This document shows, piece by piece, positions 16,515-25,678 of a stretch of 36,929 nucleotides of DNA. The DNA lies in the NCBI GenBank assembly GCA_035546335.1, contig DATKDP010000128.1, positions 1 to 36,929 of the forward strand, read 5' to 3'. The stretch comes from DATKDP01 sp035546335. GTDB taxonomy: Bacteria; Acidobacteriota; Thermoanaerobaculia; Gp7-AA8. Each line of letters begins with the position of its first letter. Within the stretch, counting starts at the first letter, position 1. The notes beneath the pieces are model-generated. The model saw only the letters and a program-made list of their open reading frames with translations. It was not told the origin of the DNA and made no database searches. Made by a program: the position numbers and the translations under genes.

Positions 16515-19500
16515 TTGAACCTGCTTCGTCGCGTTGCATCTGTCCTCATCGTCACCATTCTTGCCCTGTCGCTCCCTGCGTTCGGAGCCAGCTTCGTCGT
16601 TCCGACCGACCGTGAGCTGGTCGACCAGGCGGACGCTATCGTCGTCGGCGTGGTCACCGGTGCCAGCAGCGCGCGTGAGCCCTACATCACAACCACCTAC
16701 GAGATCGCGCTGGAAGAGATCATCAAGGGAGATGTGAGCGCGTCGTCGATCGCCGTGAAGCAGCTCGGAGGATTCGTCGGCGACGTGGGACTCTTCATCG
16801 TCGGCGCACCGGCCTTCGAGCAGGGCGAGCGCATTCTTCTGTTCCTCGAAAAGAAATCGAGCGGAATCTGGGTGACTTCCGGCATGGAGCTCGGAAAGTT
16901 CAGCTTCGTTCGTGACCCGTACGGCGATGCGCTCCTTCTCCGCGGGCAATCACCGGGTCACATCTTCGGCTGGACGGCTGCAGGAGCAGCGCACGTCGAG
17001 GGATCTCGCAGTGCCGAAGCATTCCTGCAATTTGTCAGGGAAACCGCTGCGGGAACCGACAGCACGATCGAGTATTTCCTTACGGCCCACGACGCGGCGG
17101 CGAAGGGGCTCGACACAGTCTCACCCGATGCCAATCCCTCGGCGTTTGCGTTCACGGTGAGCGGTCCTTCGGGTGTACGGCCAGTTCGCTGGGGAAGCTT
17201 TGGCGGAGGGCAGACATTCAGAGTCAACACTCAGGGAAGCCAGCCCGGCGGAACCACCGCGGCGACGCGCGCGGCGGCGGCGTGGACGAATGAAACAGGA
17301 TCGAACATCCAACTGAGCTCCGCGACGTGCTCCGGGTCGAACTGCAAGACTCACGAGGAGGCGGTCGTCAGAGACGACGGCTTCAATTCGTTGGTTTACA
17401 ACGTCCCCCAGTCGTTCATCGCGACGCTTCCCAACTCCGAAGCGAACTCGATCGCGTGGGCGGGTGTGTGGACCACGGACGCAACCCACAATCATCCCAT
17501 ATCCAACGAGGTGTTCTACTCGATCAAAGAAGGCGAGATCTTCATCCGTGACGGCAGTCACACGCAGTCGTTCCTCGACCACCTCGTCACGCACGAGGCA
17601 GGTCACTTCATCGGTCTGCGGCACTCGAATGATGGTTCCCCATCGTCGACCAGCGCCATCATGCATTCGGGCATCAGCGGAGGGTTTGGTTCAACCCTGC
17701 AGGCATGGGACCGGGAAGCCGCGCAGACAGTCTACGGTGACGGCCCATGCAGCCCCTCGATCAACACACATCCCCAATCGCAGTCGATAAGCTCCGGGCA
17801 GACGGCGACGATGTCGGTGTCGGCCTCCGGGGCAGGCCTTTCCTATCAGTGGTACGAGGGAACATCCGGAAGCGGAACACCGATCCCGGGCGCGACCTCG
17901 ACCTCGTACACGACTCCGCCTCTGACCACGACGACGCGTTACCACGTGCGGGTCACGAATACATGCGGCACGGTGAACAGCAACACCGCGACCATCTCGA
18001 TCGCAGCCGCGTGCGTGGCTCCCTCCATCACAACCCAACCCACCGGCTCCACCATCCTCAGCGGCCAGACGGCCACGCTCTCCGTCCAGGCGAGCGGAAC
18101 AGGTCCGCTCACCTATCAGTGGTTTGAGTCTCCTTCCACTCCGGTCGGAACCAATTCCGCGAGCTTCACAACACCACCGCTGACCGAGAACAAGAGCTAC
18201 TTCGTTCGCGTCAGCAATACCTGTGGCCAGTTGAACAGCAACACCGTCCAGGTGACCGTCACTCAGGCGTGCGTCCCCCCTTCGATCACCAAGCAGCCGG
18301 AAAACAAGTCGATCCCGTTCGGCAGCAGCACGACGCTGACGGTCGAGGCCACCGGGACACCTCCGCTGAGCTTCCAGTGGTATCGCGGAGCTCCCCCGAG
18401 CAAGGAGAATCCAGTCGGAACCAATTCGGCCACGCTCGAGACGGGCGTCCTCGAGGCGGCGACGAGCTTCTGGGTCGAGGTGTCGAATTCGTGCAATCAG
18501 CCGGTGGCCAGCAGTGCCGGCACGGTGACCGTCGTCTGCACGACGCCGGCCCCCCCCGCCGCCTCCGGCCCGGCGGTCGTCCAGTCGAACAGCACGTTCA
18601 CGATCTCCTGGCCTGCAGTGCCGGGCAGCTCCATGTATCAGGTCGAGGAATCGCTCAGCAGCAACTTCGCAGTGCTCGTCGCGCAGCGCCTCGTCGGGAC
18701 TCTCCAGACGGATTTCGTTCACTCGGTTCCGATCCCGCCGGCCATCCCCTATTTCTATCGCGTCTTCGCCATCTCGGCGTGCAATCAGGAAATGGGACCC
18801 GCATCGAGCACCGTGCAGGTGATCGTCGAGCCCGATCCGCAGCCGGAGGAAGCGTCGACGCAGGGATTCGATCAGACGGTTCCCTTCGGCTCCAATCAGG
18901 ACACGACGTATCTGATCACCATCAGCGATCCGGCCGGCAAGAGCGGATCGAACACCGGCTATACCACGTCGACGAGCCAGCCGTGGCTCACGGTGAATCC
19001 TCCGAGCGGCACGATTCCCCCGGGCGGCAGCACCACGGTCACCGTGACCGCCACCTCGCCCGGACTCCCCGTCGGATCGAACACCGGCACGGTCAGCGTC
19101 ACAACGCCGACCGGCGCTCCGATCACCACCGTCCCTGTCTCGATCAGCCTGGTCAATCCGGTGCAACCGACGCCCAAGAACACCCCTCCCGACAACGCGC
19201 TGATCATCCCCGCGGTCGCTCATCTCGACACGGGGGCGACGAACTTCGTCTCCGACGTCCGCGTGGCGAACACCGCCAACCAGACGATCAAGTATCAGGT
19301 GACGTTCACCCCCGCGGGACAGGACGGCACGGTCACCGGCAAACAGACGTTGATCGACATCGCTCCGGGACAGACGGTCGCACTGAACGACATCGTCAGG
19401 CAGTGGTTCGGTGAAGGAATCCTCAATGCGGGAGCCTTCGGCGCACTCGAGATCCGCCCGCTGAACTTCGATGGCAAGACCGCCGTGCCCGACGCCATCA

Positions 19501-20618
19501 ACTTCGCGACGATCGCCACGAACCGCACCTATGCTGTCGACAGGAGCGGAACGTTCGGTCAATTCATCCCGGGCATCCCCTTCTCTCGGTTCGCCGGCAA
19601 GGGTCAGAAGCTCAGTCTCCAGCAGGTGGCGCAGTCGGCCTCCTACCGGACGAACCTCGGACTCATCGAGGGCTCGGGACATCCGGCGACCGTGCAGATC
19701 ACGATCTTCAACAACGCCGGCCAGCAGCTCGATCAGTTCGTCGAGACGCTCGGACGCGCCGAGTTCCGGCAGATCTCCCGCGTCCTGCAGCAGCGCAACA
19801 TCACGCTCGATGACGGGCGGATCGAGCTCCAGGTGATCTCCGATACCGGCAGGATCACTGCCTATGCCTCGGTCCTCGACTCCATCACCGACGATCCCTT
19901 CCTCGTCACCGCGACCGACCCGTCGCAGGTGCTCTCCGACAAGTACATCATTTCGGGAGCCGCCGACATCAAAGGACTGGGTGCGAACTGGCGCACCGAC
20001 ATGCGCGTCTTCAATGCCACCGCGAGTGCGGTTCAGGCATCGCTGATCTTCTATCCCGACACCTCTCCCGGATCTCCTCTGACCCGCCAGATCACTCTGA
20101 ATCCCGGCGAGGTCAGGATGATGAACAATCTGCTCGAAGCGACCTTCGGCGTCACCAACACCAAAGGAGCCGTGCATGTGGTGACTCAGGAGCCCACCTC
20201 TCTCGTCACCACCGCCAGAACGTATGATCAGCTCGACTCCGGTACGCGCGGGCAGTTCATTGGAGGGGTCACCCCGGATGCGGCCATCGGGGTCAATGAT
20301 CGTGCACTCCAACTGCTTCAGCTCGAACAGTCGGCCCGCTATCGGACGAACCTGGGGATCACCGAAGTCACCGGCGCCGCCGCCATCGTCGAGATCACCG
20401 CGATCGTTCCGGGAGCGGCCGCCGCGCCGGTCCTCACCATGGGGATTCCGGGGAACCAGGCCGCGCAGATCTCCCGGATTCTCGCTCAGATGGTTCCGGG
20501 AGACACCTACAACGCCCGGATCACCGTCAAGGTGATCGGAGGCAGCGGCAAGGTCGTGGCCTACGCTTCGGTCGTCGACGCACACACCTCCGATCCGACC
20601 TTCGTGCCGGGTCAGTGA
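16515..20618 (+). CDS. Large secreted matrixin-like zinc metalloprotease with Ig-like and BACON-like domains
   Basis: 1367 residues. Start TTG 16515 is favoured by GGAGG 6 bases upstream and by a signal peptide beginning there (NLLRRVASVLIVTILALSLPAFGA). The catalytic domain (about 200-395) carries HEAGHFIGLRH at 360-370, the HExxHxxGxxH zinc site of metzincins such as matrixins. After it come three Ig-like repeats (about 410-690, recurrent LSGQTATLSV and YQWYE/YQWFE), a fibronectin-like stretch (about 690-785), a BACON-like stretch (about 785-880, QPWLTVNPPSGTIPPGGS), and a C-terminal region (about 885-1367) made of two related halves (YRTNLGLIEG and YRTNLGITEV; AYASVLDSITDDP and AYASVVDAHTSDP). 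Presumably it is exported and acts on extracellular protein. No dedicated secretion gene is adjacent. Confidence 0.9.
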   Translation: MNLLRRVASVLIVTILALSLPAFGASFVVPTDRELVDQADAIVVGVVTGASSAREPYITTTYEIALEEIIKGDVSASSIAVKQLGGFVGDVGLFIVGAPAFEQGERILLFLEKKSSGIWVTSGMELGKFSFVRDPYGDALLLRGQSPGHIFGWTAAGAAHVEGSRSAEAFLQFVRETAAGTDSTIEYFLTAHDAAAKGLDTVSPDANPSAFAFTVSGPSGVRPVRWGSFGGGQTFRVNTQGSQPGGTTAATRAAAAWTNETGSNIQLSSATCSGSNCKTHEEAVVRDDGFNSLVYNVPQSFIATLPNSEANSIAWAGVWTTDATHNHPISNEVFYSIKEGEIFIRDGSHTQSFLDHLVTHEAGHFIGLRHSNDGSPSSTSAIMHSGISGGFGSTLQAWDREAAQTVYGDGPCSPSINTHPQSQSISSGQTATMSVSASGAGLSYQWYEGTSGSGTPIPGATSTSYTTPPLTTTTRYHVRVTNTCGTVNSNTATISIAAACVAPSITTQPTGSTILSGQTATLSVQASGTGPLTYQWFESPSTPVGTNSASFTTPPLTENKSYFVRVSNTCGQLNSNTVQVTVTQACVPPSITKQPENKSIPFGSSTTLTVEATGTPPLSFQWYRGAPPSKENPVGTNSATLETGVLEAATSFWVEVSNSCNQPVASSAGTVTVVCTTPAPPAASGPAVVQSNSTFTISWPAVPGSSMYQVEESLSSNFAVLVAQRLVGTLQTDFVHSVPIPPAIPYFYRVFAISACNQEMGPASSTVQVIVEPDPQPEEASTQGFDQTVPFGSNQDTTYLITISDPAGKSGSNTGYTTSTSQPWLTVNPPSGTIPPGGSTTVTVTATSPGLPVGSNTGTVSVTTPTGAPITTVPVSISLVNPVQPTPKNTPPDNALIIPAVAHLDTGATNFVSDVRVANTANQTIKYQVTFTPAGQDGTVTGKQTLIDIAPGQTVALNDIVRQWFGEGILNAGAFGALEIRPLNFDGKTAVPDAINFATIATNRTYAVDRSGTFGQFIPGIPFSRFAGKGQKLSLQQVAQSASYRTNLGLIEGSGHPATVQITIFNNAGQQLDQFVETLGRAEFRQISRVLQQRNITLDDGRIELQVISDTGRITAYASVLDSITDDPFLVTATDPSQVLSDKYIISGAADIKGLGANWRTDMRVFNATASAVQASLIFYPDTSPGSPLTRQITLNPGEVRMMNNLLEATFGVTNTKGAVHVVTQEPTSLVTTARTYDQLDSGTRGQFIGGVTPDAAIGVNDRALQLLQLEQSARYRTNLGITEVTGAAAIVEITAIVPGAAAAPVLTMGIPGNQAAQISRILAQMVPGDTYNARITVKVIGGSGKVVAYASVVDAHTSDPTFVPGQ

Positions 20619-20646
20619 TCCGATCGTCATCGCGGTCGGGCCTCTT

Positions 20647-20684
20647 GCCCGCCAGCGATGGCGTCCTCGCCATCGCTGGCGGGC
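20647..20684. terminator. 17-bp perfect hairpin after the metalloprotease gene
   Basis: Arms 20647-20663 and 20668-20684 are perfectly complementary with a 4-base loop (TCCT), 29 bases past the stop. A T-run is lacking, so it may be an mRNA 3'-end stabiliser or a repeat rather than a classic intrinsic terminator. Confidence 0.55.
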
Positions 20685-20722
20685 TTGCACAGGTGTGACC
20701 GATTTCACATCCCACACCCCAG

Positions 20723-20904
20723 CCGGTGGTGAAGCGAAGCGCCACCACCGGTTTGTGAGATCCGATATTGCAACGTGGGCACCCCGACAGGTGCCGGGAC
20801 GAAATGTGACAGCGCACGGCGCTTTCCTGGCAGCCCTGCCGGGCTGCGGCGGACTTCGCACTGCGCGCAACGTTCCGGTGGTGGCGCTTCGCGCTCACCA
20901 CCGG
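20723..20904. repeat. REP-like palindrome doublet in inverted orientation
   Basis: Palindromes at 20723-20751 and 20875-20904 have arms CCGGTGGTG and CACCACCGG around GCGAAGCGC-type centres, and the second copy is the reverse complement of the first form. The same palindrome occurs twice at 36574-36603 and 36658-36688 beside the transposase at the window end. Paired inverted REPs are the unit typically mobilised by RAYT enzymes. They occupy the 20619-21032 gap. Confidence 0.8.
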
Positions 20905-20994
20905 CTGTGATCCATCCATCCTTTCAGGATGGATGACGTTGGAAACCGCCCGACCCCCGCGAAGGCCTACCCCATCCTGCCTGACCCGAGCGCG

Positions 20995-21000
20995 TATAAT
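20995..21000 (+). promoter_or_regulatory. Candidate -10 box for the lpdA operon
   Basis: An exact TATAAT 33 bases before the TTG start of lpdA, in otherwise GC-rich sequence. No good -35 hexamer is seen at 17 bases upstream. Confidence 0.4.
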
Positions 21001-21032
21001 GCCCCCCGAGAAAACCCTCCGGAGGTGTCCCC

Positions 21033-22433
21033 TTGGCTGATTCGCAATACGATGTCGTTGTCATCGGCAGCGGACCTGGCGGTTATGTCGCCGGCATCCG
21101 CGCCGGGCAGCTCGGACTGAAAGTCGCCGTAATCGAGAAGGATCCGTTCCTCGGCGGAACCTGTCTCCACCGCGGATGCATCCCGACGAAAGCGCTGCTG
21201 GAAAACGCCGAGATCTACACGAAGATCCGGAAGTCGAAGGAGTTCGGCATCACCGTGGGCGACATCCAGCTCGATTTCTCCGCCGTACAGAAGCGCAAAA
21301 AGGGAGTCGTCGACAAGACCGCCAAGGGAGTCGAGTTTCTCTTTCGCAAGAACAAGGTCGAGCGCATCGAAGGTTTCGGCCGGATCGCTGGAAAGGGAAC
21401 GGTCGAGGTGACGACCAACGGCGACACCAGGAGCCTGCCGACGAAGAACATCGTGCTCGCCACCGGCTCGGTACCGAAGGACCTTCCTCACATCAGGAGC
21501 GACGGCAAGCGCATCATCAACTCCGACCACATTCTCGAGCTGACCGAGGTGCCGGAATCGATGCTGGTGATCGGAGCAGGCGCGGTCGGCTGCGAGTTCG
21601 CGTCGATCTTCGCGCGGTTCGGAACCAAAGTGGCGATCATCGAAGTGATGCCGCAGCTCCTTCCGATCGAAGACGAAGAAATCTCGAAGGAGTTCACGCG
21701 CCTCTTCAAAAAGCAGGGAATCGACGTCTACACCGATTCGAAAGTCGACAGCTGTACCGTGGGCGAGAACGGTGTCACCTCCGTCGTCACGCTGAAGAAC
21801 GGCAAACAGCAGACCATCGAAACCGAGCTCGTTCTCTCCGCAGTCGGACGTCGCGGCGTCCTCGAAAACATCGGTCTCGAAAAAACCAAAGTCGCCGTCG
21901 AGAAGGGCCTGGTCACCGTCGATCCTTACATGCGAACCGGTGAGCCGAACGTCTACGCGATCGGCGACATCGTCCCCACACCCGCCCTCGCCCACTGCGC
22001 CTCGGCCGAGGGGATCCTGGTGATGGAGCAGATTGCAGGACTCGATGTGCGGCCGATCAACTACGACCACGTCCCGAACGCCACCTACACCGAGCCCGAA
22101 GTCGCCTCGGTCGGATTGACGGAGCGGAAGGCACGCGAGCTGGGGCACGAGGTGAAGATCGGCAAGTTCGCCTTTACTGCAAACTCGAAGGCGAAGATCA
22201 TCGGGGATGCCGGCGGAATGGTGAAGTACGTCTCCGATGCGAAGTACGACGAGCTTCTCGGCGTCCATATCGTCGGACCGAAAGCGACGGAGCTGATCGC
22301 CGAGGCCTGCGCTGCTCTCGAGCTGGAGGCGACGAGCGAGTCAATCGCCAGGACGATCCATGCGCACCCGACGCTCTCCGAAGCGATGATGGAGGCAGCC
22401 GAGGACGTTCTCGGGCACGCCATCCACCAGTAA
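21033..22433 (+). CDS. lpdA: Dihydrolipoamide dehydrogenase (E3)
   Basis: 466 residues. This FAD/NAD flavoprotein reoxidises dihydrolipoyl groups of 2-oxoacid dehydrogenase E2 subunits or glycine cleavage H protein. FAD loop GSGPGG 12-17; redox disulfide Cys44/Cys49 in GGTCLHRGCIPTK; second dinucleotide loop VIGAGAVGCEFA; C-terminal active base His445 in HAHPTLSEAM. Start is TTG 21033, preceded by GGAGG about 8 bases upstream, and the protein begins in register with the family. It is the first gene of a tight plus-strand run and is followed 34 bases later by E2, its substrate protein. No E1 gene is present here. Confidence 0.96.
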   Translation: MADSQYDVVVIGSGPGGYVAGIRAGQLGLKVAVIEKDPFLGGTCLHRGCIPTKALLENAEIYTKIRKSKEFGITVGDIQLDFSAVQKRKKGVVDKTAKGVEFLFRKNKVERIEGFGRIAGKGTVEVTTNGDTRSLPTKNIVLATGSVPKDLPHIRSDGKRIINSDHILELTEVPESMLVIGAGAVGCEFASIFARFGTKVAIIEVMPQLLPIEDEEISKEFTRLFKKQGIDVYTDSKVDSCTVGENGVTSVVTLKNGKQQTIETELVLSAVGRRGVLENIGLEKTKVAVEKGLVTVDPYMRTGEPNVYAIGDIVPTPALAHCASAEGILVMEQIAGLDVRPINYDHVPNATYTEPEVASVGLTERKARELGHEVKIGKFAFTANSKAKIIGDAGGMVKYVSDAKYDELLGVHIVGPKATELIAEACAALELEATSESIARTIHAHPTLSEAMMEAAEDVLGHAIHQ

Positions 22434-22467
22434 TCGAGCCGATCGCAAACGACAAGGACGGAGAATC

Positions 22468-23877
22468 ATGGCCATAGACGTGATCATGCCGCAGATGGGC
22501 GAATCGATCGCCGAAGGGACGGTCATTCGCTGGATGAAGAAGGTGGGCGACGACGTCGAGCGGGACGAGCCGCTCTTCGAGATCTCGACCGACAAAGTCG
22601 ACGCCGAGATCCCGGCACCCGCCAGCGGAAAACTGACCGAGATCCTCGCTGAGGAGGGAAAGACCGTCCCGGTGAACGCGGTGGTCGCGCGAATCGCCGC
22701 GGAAGGCCAGGCTGCAGCCGCATCACCCGCCGCCGCGGAGGACCAGGCCCCGGAATCGTCGGAGCCGGCGGTCGAGCAGCCGACCGCAAACGCTGCGATG
22801 TCGCTCGAGAAGGATCAGACGGCAACCGGCACCGCCGCCGAAGCTCCTCAGGCGGAAAAGGAAGAGGACGAAGAGGAAAAAGGGGAGGCAGAGGATGAAG
22901 GGGGCCGCGAGGTCGCCTCGCTCGACGAGCGCCGCCGCACCCGCTCGTCTCCACTCGTGCGAAAGATCGCCAAGGAAAACGACATCGACATCAGTGCGAT
23001 CGAAGGATCCGGCGTTTCGGGCCGCGTCACCAAGAATGACATTCTGCAATACATCGAAGAGAGACGAGCGAAAAAGCCTGCGGCCGCTGCCGGACCGCAG
23101 ACGCCCGCGCGTCCTGCCTCGGGACCGGCACCTGCCGCCGAGCCGCCCCCGCAGCGGGTTCGCGCATTCGCCCCGGGCGAGAGCATCGAGATCGAGCCGA
23201 TGTCGATGATGCGCAGGCGCATTGCCGACCACATGATCATGTCGAAGCGAACCTCCGCCCATGTCGCCACGGTCTTCGAAGTCGACATGACGTCGATCGA
23301 AACGCTCCGGAAGAAACACAAGAGCGACTACGAGGCGCGCGGAACGCGGCTGACCTATCTCCCCTTCATCGTGCAGGCGGTCATTGGTGCCCTGCGCGAA
23401 TTCCCGATTCTCAACGCCTCCATCGACGGTGACAATGTCATCTACAGGAAGGACATCAACATCGGAATCGCCGTCGCTCTCGAATGGGGCCTGATCGTCC
23501 CCGTTCTCAAGAATGCCGACGAGAAGAACATTCTCGGCGTGTCCCGCGCCATCAACGATCTCGGCGATCGGGCGCGAACGAAGAAGCTGAGCCCCGACGA
23601 AGTGCAGGGTGGAACCTTCACCATCACCAATCCGGGGATCTTCGGCGGCCTCTTCGGCATTCCGATCATCAATCAGCCACAGGTTGCGATTCTCGGTGTC
23701 GGCGGAGTGAAGAAGCGTCCGATCGTCGTCGAGACGAAGCAGGGGGACGCCATCGTCATCCGGTCGATGGCCTACTTGTCGCTCAGCTTCGATCATCGCC
23801 TGATCGACGGCGCAGTCGCCGATCAGTTCATGGCCGCCATCAGGAAGACGCTCGAGGCGGGAGAGTTCGCGCTGTAA
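22468..23877 (+). CDS. 2-oxoacid dehydrogenase E2, dihydrolipoamide acyltransferase
   Basis: 469 residues. Domain order is a single lipoyl domain (1-78, lipoylated Lys43 in EISTDKVDAEIP), an acidic Ala/Glu-rich linker (about 85-150), an E3-binding domain (about 153-195, SPLVRKIAKENDIDIS), a Pro/Ala linker, and the catalytic acyltransferase domain (about 235-469) with the HRLIDG active site at His443. The lipoyl N-terminus resembles SucB-like E2, but pyruvate, branched-chain or 2-oxoglutarate specificity cannot be fixed without E1. GGAG lies about 8 bases before ATG 22468. Placement between lpdA and lipoate-synthesis genes means donor, carrier and cofactor makers share one unit. Confidence 0.93.
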   Translation: MAIDVIMPQMGESIAEGTVIRWMKKVGDDVERDEPLFEISTDKVDAEIPAPASGKLTEILAEEGKTVPVNAVVARIAAEGQAAAASPAAAEDQAPESSEPAVEQPTANAAMSLEKDQTATGTAAEAPQAEKEEDEEEKGEAEDEGGREVASLDERRRTRSSPLVRKIAKENDIDISAIEGSGVSGRVTKNDILQYIEERRAKKPAAAAGPQTPARPASGPAPAAEPPPQRVRAFAPGESIEIEPMSMMRRRIADHMIMSKRTSAHVATVFEVDMTSIETLRKKHKSDYEARGTRLTYLPFIVQAVIGALREFPILNASIDGDNVIYRKDINIGIAVALEWGLIVPVLKNADEKNILGVSRAINDLGDRARTKKLSPDEVQGGTFTITNPGIFGGLFGIPIINQPQVAILGVGGVKKRPIVVETKQGDAIVIRSMAYLSLSFDHRLIDGAVADQFMAAIRKTLEAGEFAL

Positions 23878-23901
23878 CCGGCCGGATGGCGTACGCATCC
23901 G

Positions 23902-24576
23902 ATGTCGATCAGCGCCGCGGCATTCCTCATCCTGACCGTCGTCGTCCTTCCTCTGCTCGCCTGGCTGAGCAAGAAGAAGCTCGATCAGGGATTCACCTTC
24001 CCGCGACTTCCCTTCTATCTCGAGTCGATCGGCATTCAGACGATCCTGCTGACCGCTTCGGTCACAGTCGCATGGCTCTCCCGGATCCCGCTGCGGTTCG
24101 ACCTTCCCGATCCCGGCGAGATCGTCCTCGGGCTGGGTGTTCTCTTCGTTGCGCTGGCGACCATGGTGCTCGGCTGGCGGCTGGCGAGCGAGATCACGAA
24201 ACAGCGCCTTCTGGCCATCGTCCCGGCGACGAGGAAGGAACGGATCGTCTGGATCGTCGTCTCGGCCGCGGCGGCACTCGGCGAGGAGGTCACCTACCGC
24301 GGCGTTCTGTTCGAGCTGATGCACGGCGTGTTCGGCACCTGGCTCGTCGCGGCGCTGATCGCCTCGACGATCTTCGCCGGGGCACACCTCGTCCAGGGAT
24401 GGAAGAACGCCGGAATCATCGTCGTTTTCGCATTCGTCTTTCACCTGCTCGTTCGCGTGACCGGTTCCCTGACGACCGCAGTGGCGATTCACTTTCTCTA
24501 CGATCTCATCACCGGCTACACGCTGCCGAGACTCGAGCGACGGAAAGCGATCGACGACGATGAGCCGAACGTGTGA
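23902..24576 (+). CDS. CPBP-family intramembrane metalloprotease
   Basis: 224 residues with about six hydrophobic segments. The CPBP (Abi/CAAX protease-like) motifs are complete: EEVTYR with Glu128, Glu129 and Arg133; FAGAH with His162; HFLYD with His197 and Asp201. These are glutamic/metallo intramembrane proteases related to Rce1, in bacteria often of unknown substrate. It starts 24 bases after E2 and overlaps the next gene (lipB fusion) by 17 bases, so it is in the operon. A function in lipoate or E2 biology is not evident from sequence. Confidence 0.88.
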   Translation: MSISAAAFLILTVVVLPLLAWLSKKKLDQGFTFPRLPFYLESIGIQTILLTASVTVAWLSRIPLRFDLPDPGEIVLGLGVLFVALATMVLGWRLASEITKQRLLAIVPATRKERIVWIVVSAAAALGEEVTYRGVLFELMHGVFGTWLVAALIASTIFAGAHLVQGWKNAGIIVVFAFVFHLLVRVTGSLTTAVAIHFLYDLITGYTLPRLERRKAIDDDEPNV

Positions 24577-25678
24577 GGTCAGGAGCCTCCACCGCGTCAC
24601 CTACGAAAACGGGATGCAGATTCAGGAGGCGTTCGTCGATCTCCGGCAGCGCGATGAAGTTCCGGATCAGCTTTTCCTTCTCGAGCATCCTCCGGTCATC
24701 ACCCTCGGCCGGGGAGGACGCGCGGCGAATCTCCTCTCCCCGATCGAGGCACTCGAGGCGGATGGAGTCCGTTACTACGAGACCACGCGCGGCGGTGACA
24801 TCACCTGGCACGGACCCGGCCAGATCGTCGGGTATCCGATCATCCACCTCGGAGAAGGACGTCGCGACGTCCGGAAATACGTCACCAGGCTCGAAGAGGT
24901 TCTGATTCGAACTGCGCGCGACTTCGGCGTCGAGGCGGCTCGAATCGAAGGAAAGAGGGGAATCTGGGTGGGAATCGAGAAGCTGGCCGCCATCGGCGTG
25001 CGCATCGCGCGCTGGGTCACATCCCACGGCTTCGCATTCAACATCGATTCCGATCTGGCGCATTATCGTCACATCACACCCTGCGGAATCGAAGGGATGG
25101 GGGTGACTTCGTTGAGCCGCCTCACTCGCACTTCGATCTCTAGGGAGACGGTGATCGCTTCGATGACTCGACATTTTGCCGAGCTCTTCGAACGCGAGAT
25201 CGTCACTCTGGACCACGATCTCATGGTCGCGAAGGCGATTCTGCACGACGGCGGGCGGCTCCTTCTCCTGCATCGCCGTCCCGACTGCGGCGGGTTCTGG
25301 CAGCCAGTGACCGGCGCGATCGATGCAGGAGAGGATCCGCTCGCCGCGGCTCGGCGCGAGATCAAGGAAGAAACAGGACAAAACGTGGAACCGGAGCCTC
25401 TCGATCTGCGGCAGTCGTTCATCATCGACCCCGCCTCGATGAGATCGGCCGGCCGGCTCCCTTTATTTGCGGACGAGACCTCGTTTCTCGCAAGAGCGGA
25501 CTCGCGTGCTTCTCTCGCAATCGATACGGAAGAGCACGACGACTGGCGATGGTTTACCTTTCAGGAAGCCTATGAAAAGATCCGGTGGACGGACGACCGC
25601 GATGCAATCGAACGAGCGGGACGTCTCCTCGAACAGCGAAGGCGAACCGATCGCCCGATCATGAGCGACATCGCATGA
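24560..25678 (+). CDS. lipB: Octanoyltransferase LipB fused to a C-terminal Nudix hydrolase
   Basis: 372 residues. Residues 1-212 are LipB, which moves octanoate from acyl carrier protein to lipoyl-domain lysines: RGGDITWHGPGQ 77-88, catalytic Lys141 (EKLAAIGV) and Cys175 (TPCGIEGMGVTSL). Residues about 218-365 form a Nudix domain with an intact box G-x5-E-x7-RE-x2-EE-x-G at 252-274 (GAIDAGE ... REIKEETG); the FWQPVTGAID context resembles NudB-like nucleotide/pterin triphosphatases. LipB alone is usually about 210-250 residues, so this is a real fusion in one frame, with no stop or frame change. It overlaps the CPBP gene by 17 bases, and its stop overlaps the lipA start (ATGA). Confidence 0.92.
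   Translation: MSRTCEVRSLHRVTYENGMQIQEAFVDLRQRDEVPDQLFLLEHPPVITLGRGGRAANLLSPIEALEADGVRYYETTRGGDITWHGPGQIVGYPIIHLGEGRRDVRKYVTRLEEVLIRTARDFGVEAARIEGKRGIWVGIEKLAAIGVRIARWVTSHGFAFNIDSDLAHYRHITPCGIEGMGVTSLSRLTRTSISRETVIASMTRHFAELFEREIVTLDHDLMVAKAILHDGGRLLLLHRRPDCGGFWQPVTGAIDAGEDPLAAARREIKEETGQNVEPEPLDLRQSFIIDPASMRSAGRLPLFADETSFLARADSRASLAIDTEEHDDWRWFTFQEAYEKIRWTDDRDAIERAGRLLEQRRRTDRPIMSDIA

Noticed and set aside
17691..20870. 1059-residue minus-strand ORF opposite the metalloprotease
   Set aside because: Shadow; the plus-strand protein has a signal peptide, a zinc site and repeats.
25585..25674. Longer N-terminus for LipA
   Set aside because: Lies inside the LipB-Nudix gene; the ATGA overlap start fits the family length.
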